Assembly: GCA_035236585.1 (NCBI GenBank)
Contig: CP141135.1
Location: 6,730,001 to 6,794,000 of the forward strand
Direction: 5' to 3'
Length of the DNA: 64,000 nucleotides
From: Warburgia ugandensis
Taxonomy: Eukaryota; Streptophyta; Magnoliopsida; Canellales; Canellaceae
Part shown: positions 25,201 to 36,000 of the stretch, piece by piece
Numbering within the stretch: the first letter of the stretch is position 1
How the letters are laid out: each line of letters opens with the position of its first letter
The notes under the pieces: generated by a model
Database searches by the model: none
Told to the model about the DNA's origin: nothing
The model's input: the letters and a program-made list of their open reading frames with translations, nothing else
Translations under genes and position numbers: made by a program

Positions 25201-28200
25201 GCTTTGCACTTCTGTACCAGCATCTCCATATCATTTCCAGATATCATAGTGTCCAACAGCATATTCAAATTTAAAATAAGGAATCCTCTTGTAAAAAGCA
25301 TATCCATAATAAGGAATCCTCTTGTATCAGCTAATACAGCTCACTTCTTGGGTGACACCATAGGAGATATCAGTCTAAGGATTCACGCAACTAGCCATTT
25401 TCAAGGACCTCTTGTTGCGAGAGTTGATTTGCAGACTTCTCTACAACTGAATTCCTCTACAGCTCATGGTAATCTCACAAAGCTAACATTACCTTAGAGT
25501 CTTTGGCATCAGGAAGAGCGACCTGCTCTAGACTTTGTTGCAGTTCCAATCGATATTGTGCATTCTTGAACATGTAACCAGTCATCATAATGCTATACAT
25601 AAGCTGGGCAAGATTTTCAGCAACCTACATTGAGTACGTAAGTATCACCATAATGAACATGGATCTGAGTATTAGTAAATACTATCTGAGTGATTCATAA
25701 CTAGAGCCAAATTAGATTTTATAAGTTCGAACACAGAAAAGAAAACTGACAGTCTAGGACCTTGGGATGAACTTACAGTGGTAACAGTTACTGCAAAAAA
25801 TTGAGGGGGAAGTGTTCCAATCATATTTGTTACTGTCTGGCGCATTGCATCAACAACCTTCAGGAGCAAATAACCATAAAAGACATTTAGATCCAAATAT
25901 ACTAATGCATATGGGCAGTAGCGTCCATCCTTAAAACTAAGAAATGCTTTCTTATTTAGTAAGACTTCTGCCCGAAAATGTACAGCGACCGAATATGAAG
26001 GAAATAACCATAAAAAGCATTTTGGATCGACAAAATTTCATGCACATAAGCAGTTCAAATGTCTTATATAGTAAGACTCCTACATAAAGGGCAGCCCTGG
26101 TGCACGAAGCTCCTGCATATGCGGGGTCCAGGGAAGGGGCGGACCACAAGGGTCAATAGTACGCAGCCTCACCTTGCATTTTGGAAGAGGCTGTTTCCAC
26201 GCCTTGAACCCTTGACATCAAGGTCACACGACGACAACTCTAACGTTGCTCCAAGGCTCCCCTTCAATCAGAGTTCTACATGCAAATGTATAATAACAAA
26301 GAATGTCTCTTCATGAGCTTAGAAACATACATTGGTTTATGCTAAAAGTTAGATGCAATCTACTATACAAACAAAATAGTCTAAAGGGCAGCCCCAGCAC
26401 ACGAAGCTCCCGCCTATGCAGGGCCTGGGAAAGGGGTGGACCACAAGGGCCTAAAGTACACAGCCTTACCTTGCATTTGCAAGAGGGTGTTTCCACGCCC
26501 TGAACCAATGACATCAAGGTCACACGAGGACAACTTTTACCATTGCGCCAAGGCTCCCCTTCACAAACAAAATATTCTATATTAATCAAATGACAACAAA
26601 CCTGCTGTGGTGCCCTTTTCACAAACAATTCCATAAATTCTGGCTGCACATTTTTTACATACTCCAAAAGAATTTCCTTCCTGCTTTTCGGCTGGTAAGA
26701 TTGAAAAGAATACTTAGATCTCCAGTACGTACCATGTAGAATATTACTTCTAATGCATGCGATCATTTCCTATCAAATAACATATGCCAAAGGTAATGCT
26801 CAATCAAGCAAGTGTAGCGCTTATATAGGATGAACTACAGAGAAGGACAATGAAATTATTTTAGGGAACCAACAAGCAGCAAATAATGTAAATTTCAGGG
26901 GGAACCACTGTCCACAGTGTATGTCACCAATTAAAAGAACGGATAAAATGCTTTCACCTTGAACATCAGGAGATTGGTACATTAGTAGCTAGTCAAAGGT
27001 TTTGAATGGAAGCCTTGGTGCAACAGTAGAGTCATTGTCATGTGACCTTGAGGTCACGGGTTTGAGAAGTGGAAACAGTCTCTTGCTAGAATGCAAGGTA
27101 AAGCTGATGCTGTAGACCCTTGTGGTCCAGGCCTTCTCGGGACCCCACATATGCGAGAGCTGCATGCACTGGGCTGCCCTTTTAGTAGCTAGTCAAAGGT
27201 TTCACAAGCAGAAGCAGCCAGCTCACTGTCGAGGTAACTAAAACAAGCATGCTATGTGAGGTAATAAAAATAAAAGAAAAAGGAAGTAAGCTGTACTGAT
27301 CCTACTTTTTCCAAAATACTTATTTTCCTAATACAAAGATCAGAAGAAAACAGTGATTTCCCGTACTTGGAAAACCCCGGATAAAGAGTCCAATTCTCAT
27401 ATTGATCCTCCTATTTCAGTCAACAGTATCTTGTGATCTTGTCCAATGTAGCTAATAGCTCACTGTTGAGGTAACTAAAATAAACATGCTATATGAGATC
27501 AAAGAAAAAGTACAGTGTATTGATCCTACATTTTCCAAAATACTTATTTTCCTAATACGAAGATTAGAAGAAATCAATGATTTCTCGTACTTGGAAAATC
27601 CAGGATAAACCAATTCTCACAATGATCTTTCTATTTCAGTCAACATCATCTTGTGATCTTGTCCAATGCAGCTAATAGCCTAGTTTGCCTGCCATGAGAA
27701 GATGATTCCATTTGTCATCCAGTCATTATATGTTTTCTATGCACTAGGTCTTAGAAACCTCCAACTTGTGATCTTCCAAAACTTGTCCGTGAAGGAAAAA
27801 ATATATTTACCAACCATCCAATTGCTAACTGTCTTGTTTGACAATTTATCTAATTGTTTCATTCAATAACTTATCTCCTTTCTGTCAAGGTATGCATTCA
27901 TTCTCTCTTCGTTTTTTCATCTGAAACATGCCAAAACTTCTCATCTTCCGGATCTACTTATTGATTATAAATGCCTCACCTTTCACTTTTCTCTATTCAA
28001 CAGAAGGAACCAAACTTCCATACTATTCAAAAGCATTAACTAGAAGGGTATACATTCCGTCTTCAGTGCATCTAACTGTTCCCAATGAAGACTTACTTCA
28101 TGGTGTGTCAGTCAGATATTTCTAAAAGAATCGAAAAAATATTAGTTCTCAAAAACCTCATGAGGCAAAAGACTCTAGGATGCTTCCAAGATTTTTAGTA

Positions 28201-28968
28201 AAAGATGTAAACCAAATTTATCCAAACCAAAAAGTAAGTTAGAGTGATGTGATATACACTATATGGGTGAAGGGAAATTAATAATAGCAATTACTTGGAA
28301 TTCTGGCCCAACTCATTAACTCTAGTCCAATCACCTGAAAAATGTTCCCAAAATCCAATTATTAAGCAAGATAAACATTTACCAAGTTCATGGATAGCAT
28401 TTTGTGTATTCTATTGACATAATGTTGCAAAATCGATGGGTTGTATCCGTAATGGTTATTTAGGATTAAGTCAAGAAGATACTTATCCCCCTGATTAAGG
28501 TCATTAGCGTAAATCACGTGTAGCATCAGGAGCTCCCATCTCTAAAATTAAAACAAAGAAACCATTTAGACTTTTCGTGCTCCTTATCAGTGGAATTCTG
28601 TAACAGAGCAAAAAATATATATAATTTCACCAAATTTTGGCAGCAGAAATATCGCAAACGGGTAGTGCGCATGCAACATTTTCAAATGGAATTCAATAAG
28701 TCTGCGTAAATGAAGTGAAATTATGTAGAAAGTGGAGGAAGCACAGTACCATTGAGCCGTTAGCTGGTTTTGGGTCGGGTCCAGAAGATCCATTCGTGGA
28801 ATCGTAAGCAGCACGAGCTTTCAAATGGTATCTCCTTTTCTTCTTTGGAAAAGAGAGTGAAAGAGGAAGATTTGAGAGAGAAGGAGAAGAAGAAAAGAGA
28901 AGTGGGGAAGGAGATGAAGAAGAAGGAGCAGAAGAGATTGAAAGAAGCTGGAAAGCGAAGGAAGACAT
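19255..28968 (-). CDS. Plastid-targeted protein with two DUF760 repeats
   Basis: Seven coding exons, all phase 0, read 28968-28750, 26691-26602, 25857-25777, 25624-25493, 24874-24656, 23305-23213 and 19416-19255, giving 331 aa with GT..AG introns. Residues 1-60 are Ser/Leu/Pro-rich with a KKKRRYHLKARAAYD border, typical of a chloroplast transit peptide. The mature part holds two similar units: LLEYVKNVQPEFMELFVKRA (about 82-101) through GYMFKNAQYRLELQQSL, and LLEYLTSLEPQNLKELTSTA (235-254) through GYSIRNIEVRFDMERFL. This matches the DUF760 family of plants and cyanobacteria (Arabidopsis At1g63610-like), which has no established biochemical role; a relative is known as a UV-B-induced plastid protein. 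Between the units residues 201-230 look helical. Introns carry SINEs and tandem repeats but exons are intact. No disrupting changes were seen. Confidence 0.92.
20880..22650 (+). mobile_element. Possible LTR-retrotransposon LTR in DUF760 intron 6 (fossil)
   Basis: AT-rich non-coding sequence with a TATA-like CTATAAATACC at about 21363. Near the right end is the phrase CATGGGATCGACCTGTCCTT, resembling the end of Athila/Tat-type gypsy LTRs. Ends and internal genes were not found, so this is a tentative call. Confidence 0.3.
23622..23780 (+). mobile_element. tRNA-derived SINE of another family
   Basis: TAGCCCAGTGG (23632-23642) fits box A and GGTTTGAGATC (about 23684-23694) is a near fit to box B at tRNA-like spacing. 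The 3' part differs from the Au-type tail. Its right end is not defined. It lies in intron 5 of the DUF760 gene, antisense to the gene. Confidence 0.55.
24086..24494. repeat. Three tandem copies of a 136/137-bp unit
   Basis: Units begin at 24086, 24223 and 24359 (phrase TCAGGGAGA.CCAGA.TGTTC) and end with GCATGCATGTCC. Units 2 and 3 are more alike than either is to unit 1, implying stepwise duplication. The array lies in DUF760 intron 5 (23306-24655); the minus-strand open frame across it is an artefact of the repeat. Confidence 0.93.
26087..26263 (-). mobile_element. Au-like SINE in DUF760 intron 2
   Basis: Sense with respect to the gene. Plus strand from AAGGGCAGCCCTGGTGCACG to CCAAGGCTCCCC. 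Flanks AGACTCCTACAT and AGAGTTCTACAT suggest a decayed target duplication. Confidence 0.88.
26384..26562 (-). mobile_element. Au-like SINE in DUF760 intron 2
   Basis: Second SINE in the same intron and orientation, about 120 bp from the first and ending just before exon 2. Target duplication of 17 bp with one mismatch: ACAAACAAAATAGTCTA (26367-26383) and ACAAACAAAATATTCTA (26563-26579). Confidence 0.92.
27003..27181 (+). mobile_element. Au-like SINE in DUF760 intron 1
   Basis: Antisense to the gene. A perfect 21-bp target duplication lies at 26982-27002 and 27182-27202 (TTAGTAGCTAGTCAAAGG plus TTT). The body has head GGAAGCCTTGGTGCAAC and tail CTGGGCTGCCCTT, and its box B region GAGGTCACGGGTTTGAG is intact. 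Confidence 0.95.
27220..27679. repeat. Tandem duplication of a 237-bp unit
   Basis: Two adjacent copies start at 27220 and 27457 with AGCTCACTG.CGAGGTAACTA-like text and both contain TTTTCCAAAATACTTATTTT and CTTGTGATCTTGTCCAATG. They are clearly alike with scattered substitutions and small deletions. The array is in intron 1 of the DUF760 gene, directly next to a SINE. Confidence 0.9.
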
Positions 28969-29169
28969 GATGGAGAAAAATAAAATGTTGTAAGAAGCAA
29001 CAGAACGGATATGTCCTTCTCCCTCGTTCTGCCTCTATGTATTTGTTCAACTATTTCTTCTTCCATGCCTCGCCTCTCTCTTACACTCTGCCAACGGCCA
29101 CGGGCCAGTGGTTTGGTTGCAAGGAAACGCCGTTGGGGGCGACCTTCAAGAGCCTGAGATTGCAAGATA

Positions 29170-31518
29170 CTTGGAGCAATGTATAACAGAATAAGTCCAT
29201 GGACGGCTAAAAATATTGATGGCCCACTTTTGGGTGATCAAATCCAACATGTGCTGGGCCCTATAAGAAAAGCATATCCATAATATCTGTAAAATCTAGC
29301 TTCCACTTTAGCAATTGTTGGAACTATATATCCTACTTGGTATATTTATTGATCACAATTTAGAGGCACACGTCAAAATGTACTTCTTGAAGATGGTTGA
29401 TATATCCTAATACAAGGGATTCATAACGGCTCTATCTTCCATATGCAACTAAGCCAGACTTAGCCTTGCCTAAATTGATATGTACTTCTAAATTTAGGTT
29501 GTAAATTTATCTCTAGTAAATGAATGCATCAAATAATCATGAATCAGATCCATTGAAAATCAGAAATCGATGTGAACAGGTGTAATGAATCTTTCAAAGA
29601 AATCAGCACTATCATAGCTCAAGTCTCAAATAAATAGTATCATGATCTGAAAATTATGAAAAATGCAAGTTTTGAGATTCAAAGAGCAAGATAATATGAT
29701 AATTTTAAGTTTAAATTCTCAAAGAGTATGAAAACTTATCCTCAAATTTCAAGTCATAGCGAATATTCCTATTTGGATAACAAAAGTATCAAGTCTCAAA
29801 GAACCTAAAGAACTTGAAGAACAATGAAGGTCTCAAAGAGCCTAGATTGAACAAATAAAGAAGAGAGATTTGAAAGAGTCTAAACTTTAGAAAACCAAGA
29901 GCACAGTCTTCATCTCAAAAGAGGTCTCAAAGAACCTACATTGAACTACAAGTGTAAATGGAATACTTAAAATTGCAAAATCGATAGGAATCAGACTACA
30001 AATTAGGGTATAATTATGCAATTGGAACCAAAGGTACAATATTGGTTTTCATTTTAAAGAACCAAATCTTATTGATATGGTATCCATTTTACTTCCAGAT
30101 ACTCGAACTAGAACTGAAAACCAAAAGAATATTAATTATTAGACTAAAATACCCCTATAATATTATTTTGCACTTAGATCAAAACTTAAGTTTAGTTTAA
30201 GTTTGTTAAATTTTATTATTGATTAATTATCTTTATATATTTATGTTTAATTTATTTTAGGTTAAGGTTAACACATAATATTAGAATTATTTATGAATGA
30301 TTCATTGTGGTTTATCTATAAATATCAACATGGCAATGGCAATTGTAGATCATCTAAAAGGAGGGAAAACAAAACCTATTTTCTTTCATGGAAAAGGGCC
30401 AAAACCCATACAAAAAGGCAATTGAACTCCAATTCGGTAACCCCAAAATTCTCTAAATCTAACAACAATTTCATCAAAGCCTTAGTTAGTAGTCTAACAA
30501 ATGTAGATATAATGGTGGAGATCAATAAAATACCAAATTTAAGGTTATATTTTTTACTATCTCTGAGCCCTTCAACTTCTCTCTCTTTCTATTGCCATTC
30601 TTCTCAAATTGAAGGAAGACAAGCACAAATAAAATGTACAGAAAACCCTAATCTTGATCATTAATTTATTACATTTAATTTCTTTATCATTAAATATCAA
30701 AAAGTCAAGAATTACAGTACTGGTGAAGAGCTTCTATCTTATTTTTTATACAAGAAGTGCTTCATTTGTGGTGAGATGTATACTTGTATGCAAAATCTCA
30801 GTCTTGCCCAATTAGATTTGTCATGATGAAGGCCCTTGATTTTCTATGATCAAGGCTTTGAGCATTGACCTTGTATATTTTCACAAAAAATTGAGTTCTC
30901 TTGAAGAAGCAGGTTAGTCTTTTAAATATTTTTTTATGTTGATTCTCTTTATGTATCCTAAGTATAGTTGCTTGTCCATTTTGAATTCATGCCATTGCCA
31001 ACTTTTTTATATTGTAAGACCTAAAATGACACATATTTTTAAGTTTTGTGTTGTTTCTTATGTTGTGTTCTTATTTACCTATATACTAGTTAACCAAAAA
31101 ATTCATGATTACCTAGTAGACAAATAATTAATAAACAAAAACAAAAGTGTAAACCTAACTTTCAACCTTTTAAGTTGTTAGTCTTTTGTAATTTTCTTCT
31201 TCTTGTATTAGAACTAATAAATATTCAGGAACTAGACTAGAATATAAAAAAATTAGGAAACAGTTTTTAGATTAGGAACTAAACTATGGACAATACAGTA
31301 CTAAGAAATATAAATTCTTAATAAAGCAATTCTAGTTTTATATGGAATCGAACCAAAACTTGATCGTTTACATCTCTAAATTGAACAGACAAAGAAGAGA
31401 ATTTCAAAGAGTCTCAACTGTAAAAAATTAGAGAGAAAGAATCTTGTTATCTAGAAACCCAAACAAAGAGTCCTTCAAAAACTAGAAAACTATAAAAAAG
31501 CATAACTCAAAAAATTAA

Positions 31519-31520
<2 letters not shown>
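29170..31520. other. Intergenic AT-rich stretch upstream of the DUF760 gene
   Basis: Similar phrases occur about 1.5 kb apart (near 29850-29905 and 31375-31430: AACAAATAAAGAAGAGA versus AACAGACAAAGAAGAGA, then AAAGAGTCT), hinting at an old duplication or an element inserted between them. The 123-codon frame at 30293-30664 has no recognisable motif. No host gene found. Confidence 0.35.

Positions 31521-31587
<67 letters not shown>
31521..31587. repeat. Compound microsatellite (GT)n(GA)n
   Basis: About 16 GT followed by about 17 GA units without interruption. Confidence 0.97.
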
Positions 31588-31589
<2 letters not shown>

Positions 31590-31786
31590 CTAGGGGCACA
31601 TGTTATTATGCATCTTCTTTACTATCTCTAATGAGGAGACATGGAATTACTAGTCCCTATCCCTTATGGAGATTAAATAGAGATGCTCCTCATCTCTATT
31701 TCATATGGGTGATGTAGGATTAAAACAAACACAAATTAATCTCTCATTTGATTTTAAACTAAAACAACTTAGATGAAAATAAATAG

Positions 31787-31895
31787 ATTATGTGGCATCG
31801 TGGCGTAAGAGTGGGTTTCAATCATGTAGGATATGAGTTTGATCCTCATGGGTGTGTGTGAGTATTTATCTGACAATGTCACAATTAAAAAAGAA
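31787..31895 (+). mobile_element. tRNA-derived SINE remnant (not Au type)
   Basis: TGGCGTAAGAGTGG resembles box A and GAGTTTGATCCTC resembles box B, about 35 bases apart. An A-rich end follows at about 31887. It looks like a tRNA-headed SINE. No target duplication was identified. Confidence 0.5.
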
Positions 31896-31994
31896 AAAAA
31901 CTTTTATTCAAAGTGTGCTTGGACATGACTGACTTGTGAATTGTTGCATTAGTGTGACCCATTCTATAGCTAATAGTTGTAGTATGAGGTTGTT

Positions 31995-32815
31995 TTTGTC
32001 TCTTTGGGTCATCTATCAAGATGGTGTTGAATTCTCTGATAAATTCCACAACTTCCACCATTTATGGAATGTACTCTTGAATTGACCCCCCTAAGTGAAA
32101 TCCACCATCTTAGATTTTTTTTCTTCTTGGTAGGCAAGTTAGGTTATTACGGATAACCTATAACCCATGAGTGCTTCGAAACCATGACCTAAGTAAAGGC
32201 CTTTCTTGCACCACTACAATGGAAGTTCTTAACTCATATATGATTTCATTAGTCATATATTCTTCCTAAAAGAGAAATTCTTGTTAGTTGGCTTGAGTCA
32301 GCTGAGAAAGAGTTAAATTCACAATGAAAATGAAATTCCCTCTTTACTACAACCATGAAAAACACACGCTCTCTCTCTCTCTCCAAAGATTGAGTAGCTT
32401 CTCTATTTAGACTTTAAACTCCATTGATGTCCTTGACTAAACAGCTTCTGGTTGTAAGAGGAAGTTATCAAGGTTGTCTCGATCTCTTTAAGGTTATCAG
32501 CCAAGATGAAATTGAATTCTGGACTCTACAACTCTATAACTTCCACCTTTTAGGGATGGTATTCTTGAGTTGAGCCCTCGGTGAAATCCACCATCTTAGA
32601 CAATTTTTTGGTAGGCAAGTTGGGTTTCTACAGATAACCCATAACCCTTGAGTGCCTTGGACCCCTGACCGAAGCATAGAAAAGGCCCTTTTTAGATTTC
32701 ATGTGTCAGAGAATAATATCCTTGTTAGTTGCGTTTTCATTGAGTCAACCAAGAAAAGAGTTCAATTCTCAGTGAATTCTCTCTTGACTAAAACCATGGA
32801 AAACACACCTGTGCA
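31995..32815 (+). repeat. Diverged direct duplication, units of about 350-380 bp
   Basis: Unit 1 (about 31995-32375) and unit 2 (about 32485-32815) share in order: AACTTCCACC, GAAATCCACCATCTTAGA, GGTAGGCAAGTT, ATAACCCATGAGTGC versus ATAACCCTTGAGTGC, CTTGTTAGTTG and ACCATG.AAAACACAC. They are separated by a (CT)n tract and spacer. The origin of the unit is unknown. Confidence 0.75.
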
Positions 32816-33091
32816 AGGATTCCCTGCTCAACTATAGCAAGAAATACAAGCAGCAGCTCGAGCCCATTTTTCATATTTGTGAAAAGAGATAAATGGAGGC
32901 TGGACGTTTTGCAACAAAGATGAGCCTCTGACACTAGAGGCCCGTAGCACATGCTGCTTACATAAAATACTAGGACCATTTAACACTTACCAGCAAGTCA
33001 CGGAATTACATTACTGAAGTCTACTACTAACAGTAGATACGTAGATGGCTTTGAGCTCCATATTTCAATTCCTTACAAAATTTATTTGATT

Positions 33092-33236
33092 TCAGTCTCG
33101 TTCGAGTTGTCGTCGTGTCACGTGTTCAAGGCATGGAAACAACCTGTTGCAAAATGCCAAATAAAACTGTGTACTTTAAATCCTTATGGTCTGCCCCATT
33201 CCCCAGACCCTGCATAGGCGCTGCCCTTTTTTTTTT
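33092..33236 (+). mobile_element. Au-like SINE, 5'-shortened
   Basis: Begins within the tRNA head (TTCGAGTTGTCGTCGTGTCA) and ends GCGCTGCCCTTTT; the last part before the tail has lost about 20 bases. It is located beside the L1 relic. Confidence 0.8.
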
Positions 33237-33814
33237 CAGCCTCGAGTCTGCCCATCCCAAAGGCCCTGCATTCTTGAAAATTTTGTTTCCCTTGTGTTTC
33301 TAAGCAGGCCTGCCTGCAATTCCCTCTCTCTCCCGATTGCCGAAACTAGTGCCGTCAAGGTTTAGCTTGTAGCCGCCTATTGTGGGCGCGGGGGACCGAC
33401 GACTCCTTGGAGTAGGCTTCGGTTTGTGCTTGTGTGAGCAATTTCTGTCCATTTTGGGCAGCATGAAATTTTTTTCCTCTATATAGAATGGCTTTCTCTT
33501 CAAGCCAAATTCCCCAAATCACTGCCGTGAAGGCCAATTTCTAGAGCGTCTTTCCTCTGCTCCAAGTTTAGGTGTGTTCCTTTGTGAAAGCATCTCTTCA
33601 GAAGATCTTGGAAGCACCCATTGAACTTCAAATTTTTTTCAAAACGGCATTCCATATTCTCTTGTCCATATGACAACTGAGGAATACACGATCATGACCT
33701 TCTCCTGCTGTGTCATAGACAGCATATGGACGGACCCTGCCATCACCTAGCTGTTGGATTACCAAAAGTTAGTACTTTATTTAGTGCAAGCGTCTATGCA
33801 AAAAGATGTGAAAA

Positions 33815-33910
33815 AAGTAGAGTTATCGTCATGTGATCTTGACCCTTGTAGTCGGCACATTCTCAGAGCCCACATAAACAAGAGCTTTGTGCACGGAGAC
33901 TGCCTTTTTT
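33815..33910 (+). mobile_element. Au-like SINE, internally deleted
   Basis: Head phrase AGAGTTATCGTCATGTGATC is followed directly by the tail region CCCTTGTAGTCGGC and ends ACTGCCTTTTTT. The middle of the element is missing. Confidence 0.7.
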
Positions 33911-34333
33911 GTCCATATGAAAGACAATATTTTTTGGAGGAATAATTGGATCACAAATTAGATTAGCATGCTCCCATCTGTCGCCAACTGCTTGTGATAA
34001 CACCATATAAGCCGACTTTACAGACAATGGTCCTTTGGTCGATGGTGTGCAAATGATACGATCACTTTCATTTTGTATCTAATGTAGCTGATTTAATCAG
34101 GCCCATTAATTCATTGTGTTGATTGGATTAAGGCCTCTCATCCCTCGACTTACGTGCATGTTCCATGACCGGTGCCATTTGAAAATGCAATGCATTATAT
34201 ATGAATCTATTTGATATCCAAATCAAGCCGTAATTCTCACCAGTCAATAGAATTGTAGTTACTGATGGAGACAGCCCTTGCTTAAGAGGGGGTCTACCTA
34301 GATAGACAACTACGTGGAGGGTCTTAATAAGTA

Positions 34334-34513
34334 AAAAAAGGGTAGCTTGATGCATGAAGGTCCCATGTATGTGGGGTTGAAGAACGGGGCAGATCACAAG
34401 GGTTTATAGTATGTAACCTTACCTTGTATTTTGCAAGAGACTATTTTGCACCTTGAACCCATTACCTCTAAGTCACACAGCAACATCTAAACCGTTGCGC
34501 CAAGGCTCTCCTT
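34334..34513 (-). mobile_element. Au-like SINE, diverged
   Basis: Plus strand AAAAAGGGTAGCTTGATGCA through CGCCAAGGCTCTCC. Flanks AGGGTCTTAATAAGTA and AGGGTCTTTACAAGTA form an imperfect 16-bp target duplication. It is inserted in the L1 relic. Confidence 0.87.
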
Positions 34514-35601
34514 CACAAGGGTCTTTACAAGTATACATCTATAATTCACTTATTTTACTGTCCATTTGGCCACTTGGTCCGCATAGGCTTGCGAACCGTT
34601 CTTTGAATATGTGATCCCCGGCCCATAGACCATCCCAGAAATTTATCTTGCATCAACCTTGAATTATCTTGAAACAATTGGAGGTTTTTGCACATGCCCC
34701 TCCACATTCTAGATCCAGTTTTGCATTAATGGCCATTTATACGAACTCCGGCGCTGGTTTATATCTTTCCTCTATCGCATTTCTCCAAAGAAGCTAGTCT
34801 TCATTTGCGTTAACGCCAAATCCACCTGTAAAGAAGAGCTTTATTCATCTCTTTGAGTGTCCTGACTCCAAGATCTCCAAGGCTCTCTGGCTGGCAAATT
34901 TTCTCCCATGAAACAACATGGAATTTGTTTCTTTCTTCTCCTCCACGCCATAAGTTGTTCTGAATTTGCTCCATTCCCTTGATTACACTGGCTGGACATC
35001 TGAAAGATGATATAATATATACCTGCAGTTTGGCTATTGAAGACTTTAGGAGAGCAAGTCTTCCTCCTTTTCAGAGAACTGCCCTCTTCCAAATGGCTAA
35101 TTTTCCATGAAATCTTTGTACCATTGGCTCCCACAGTTTTGCATTTGGCCGGCCATAATAGTGGGAGTCCAAGATAATGGCTAGGGAATTTGGCAACTTT
35201 GCATCCCAAAAGTTTAGCACGTTTTTGAGTGTCTTATTCCTCCATGTTGATCCCAAAAACCTCCAACTTTGTGTAGTGGATAGGCTGCCTTGACAAAGTT
35301 CATAAACTCCAAAACTGGCTTTTAGGTTTAGCCCTTGAGAGTCGCTGTGTGATCCCATTATCATCGTGTCATCCGTATATTGGATGTTTGATATTGCCAA
35401 ATTGGAGCGTGGAAATTTGAAACTGGCACATAAACTTGCTTGAGTCGCCGATTCCATTCCAGCTTGCCCAGTTTGGGGCGAAGTTCATTTTCCCAAGAAC
35501 AATATTTATGATTCTCCATTCCCCTCAATCAAACGCCTTCTCGAGGTTGAAAGGGTAAAGAGGCTGATTGCTAAGGTGATATTATCTGTTAGAGCCTTTC
35601 T

Positions 35602-35770
35602 GGAATTTTGGCGCAATGATAGAGTTGTCGTCGTGTGACCTTAAGGTCACAAGTTCAAGGCATGGAAACAGCCTCTTACAAAATGTAAAGTAAAGCTATG
35701 TAGTATTGATCCTTGCTTCTGCCTCTTTTCCTGACCTCACATACAGGGATGCACTGGGACTACGCTTTTT
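35602..35770 (+). mobile_element. Au-like SINE inside the L1 reverse-transcriptase region
   Basis: From GGAATTTTGGCGCAATGATA to GGGACTACGCTTTTTT, with box B region GGTCACAAGTTCAAGG. Flanks AGAGCCTTTC and TTAGCCTTTTTC suggest a decayed target duplication. It splits the L1 sequence between the NRLKK and NLEKAFD segments. Confidence 0.83.
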
Positions 35771-36000
35771 TAGCCTTTTTCAATCTGTTTACCAAGATTT
35801 TAGTTAGTATTTAGTACCCCCCCTGATCAAGCTTATAAGAAGGAAGTCTTCTAGTGTCACTGCTCCTAGTTCTTAGGTGGACGTGCGATGAAAGAAGCCC
35901 CCACTTCTTTATCCATTGGTTCTTCCCTGAAAAATTCAGGAGGCAGAAACCGTCAGGTACATGGCCTCGATCATTGTTGATTTAGCAAGGAACAATCCAG

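Larger units (their letters stand above)
33303..36000 (-). mobile_element. L1-type LINE relic (reverse transcriptase to RNase H), with SINEs inside
   Basis: Minus-strand translation in pieces gives, from right to left: a segment like YKILTKILVNRLKK (about 35800), NLEKAFD (about 35550), the reverse-transcriptase core YTDDTMIMG (about 35370, normally YADDT), YYGRPNAKLWEPMVQRFHGK (about 35130), ALLYRWIWR-like text (about 34830) and the RNase H start YKLNLDGTSFGN (about 33350). Frames change often and stops are many, so it is dead. Au-like SINEs at 33815, 34334 and 35602 lie within it. The 5' end is lost near 36000. Confidence 0.75.

Noticed and set aside
28693-29165. Several Ser/Leu/Phe-rich frames overlapping DUF760 exon 1
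   Set aside because: They are other frames of the same low-complexity transit-peptide DNA; only the frame from 28968 splices in phase to the DUF760 exons.
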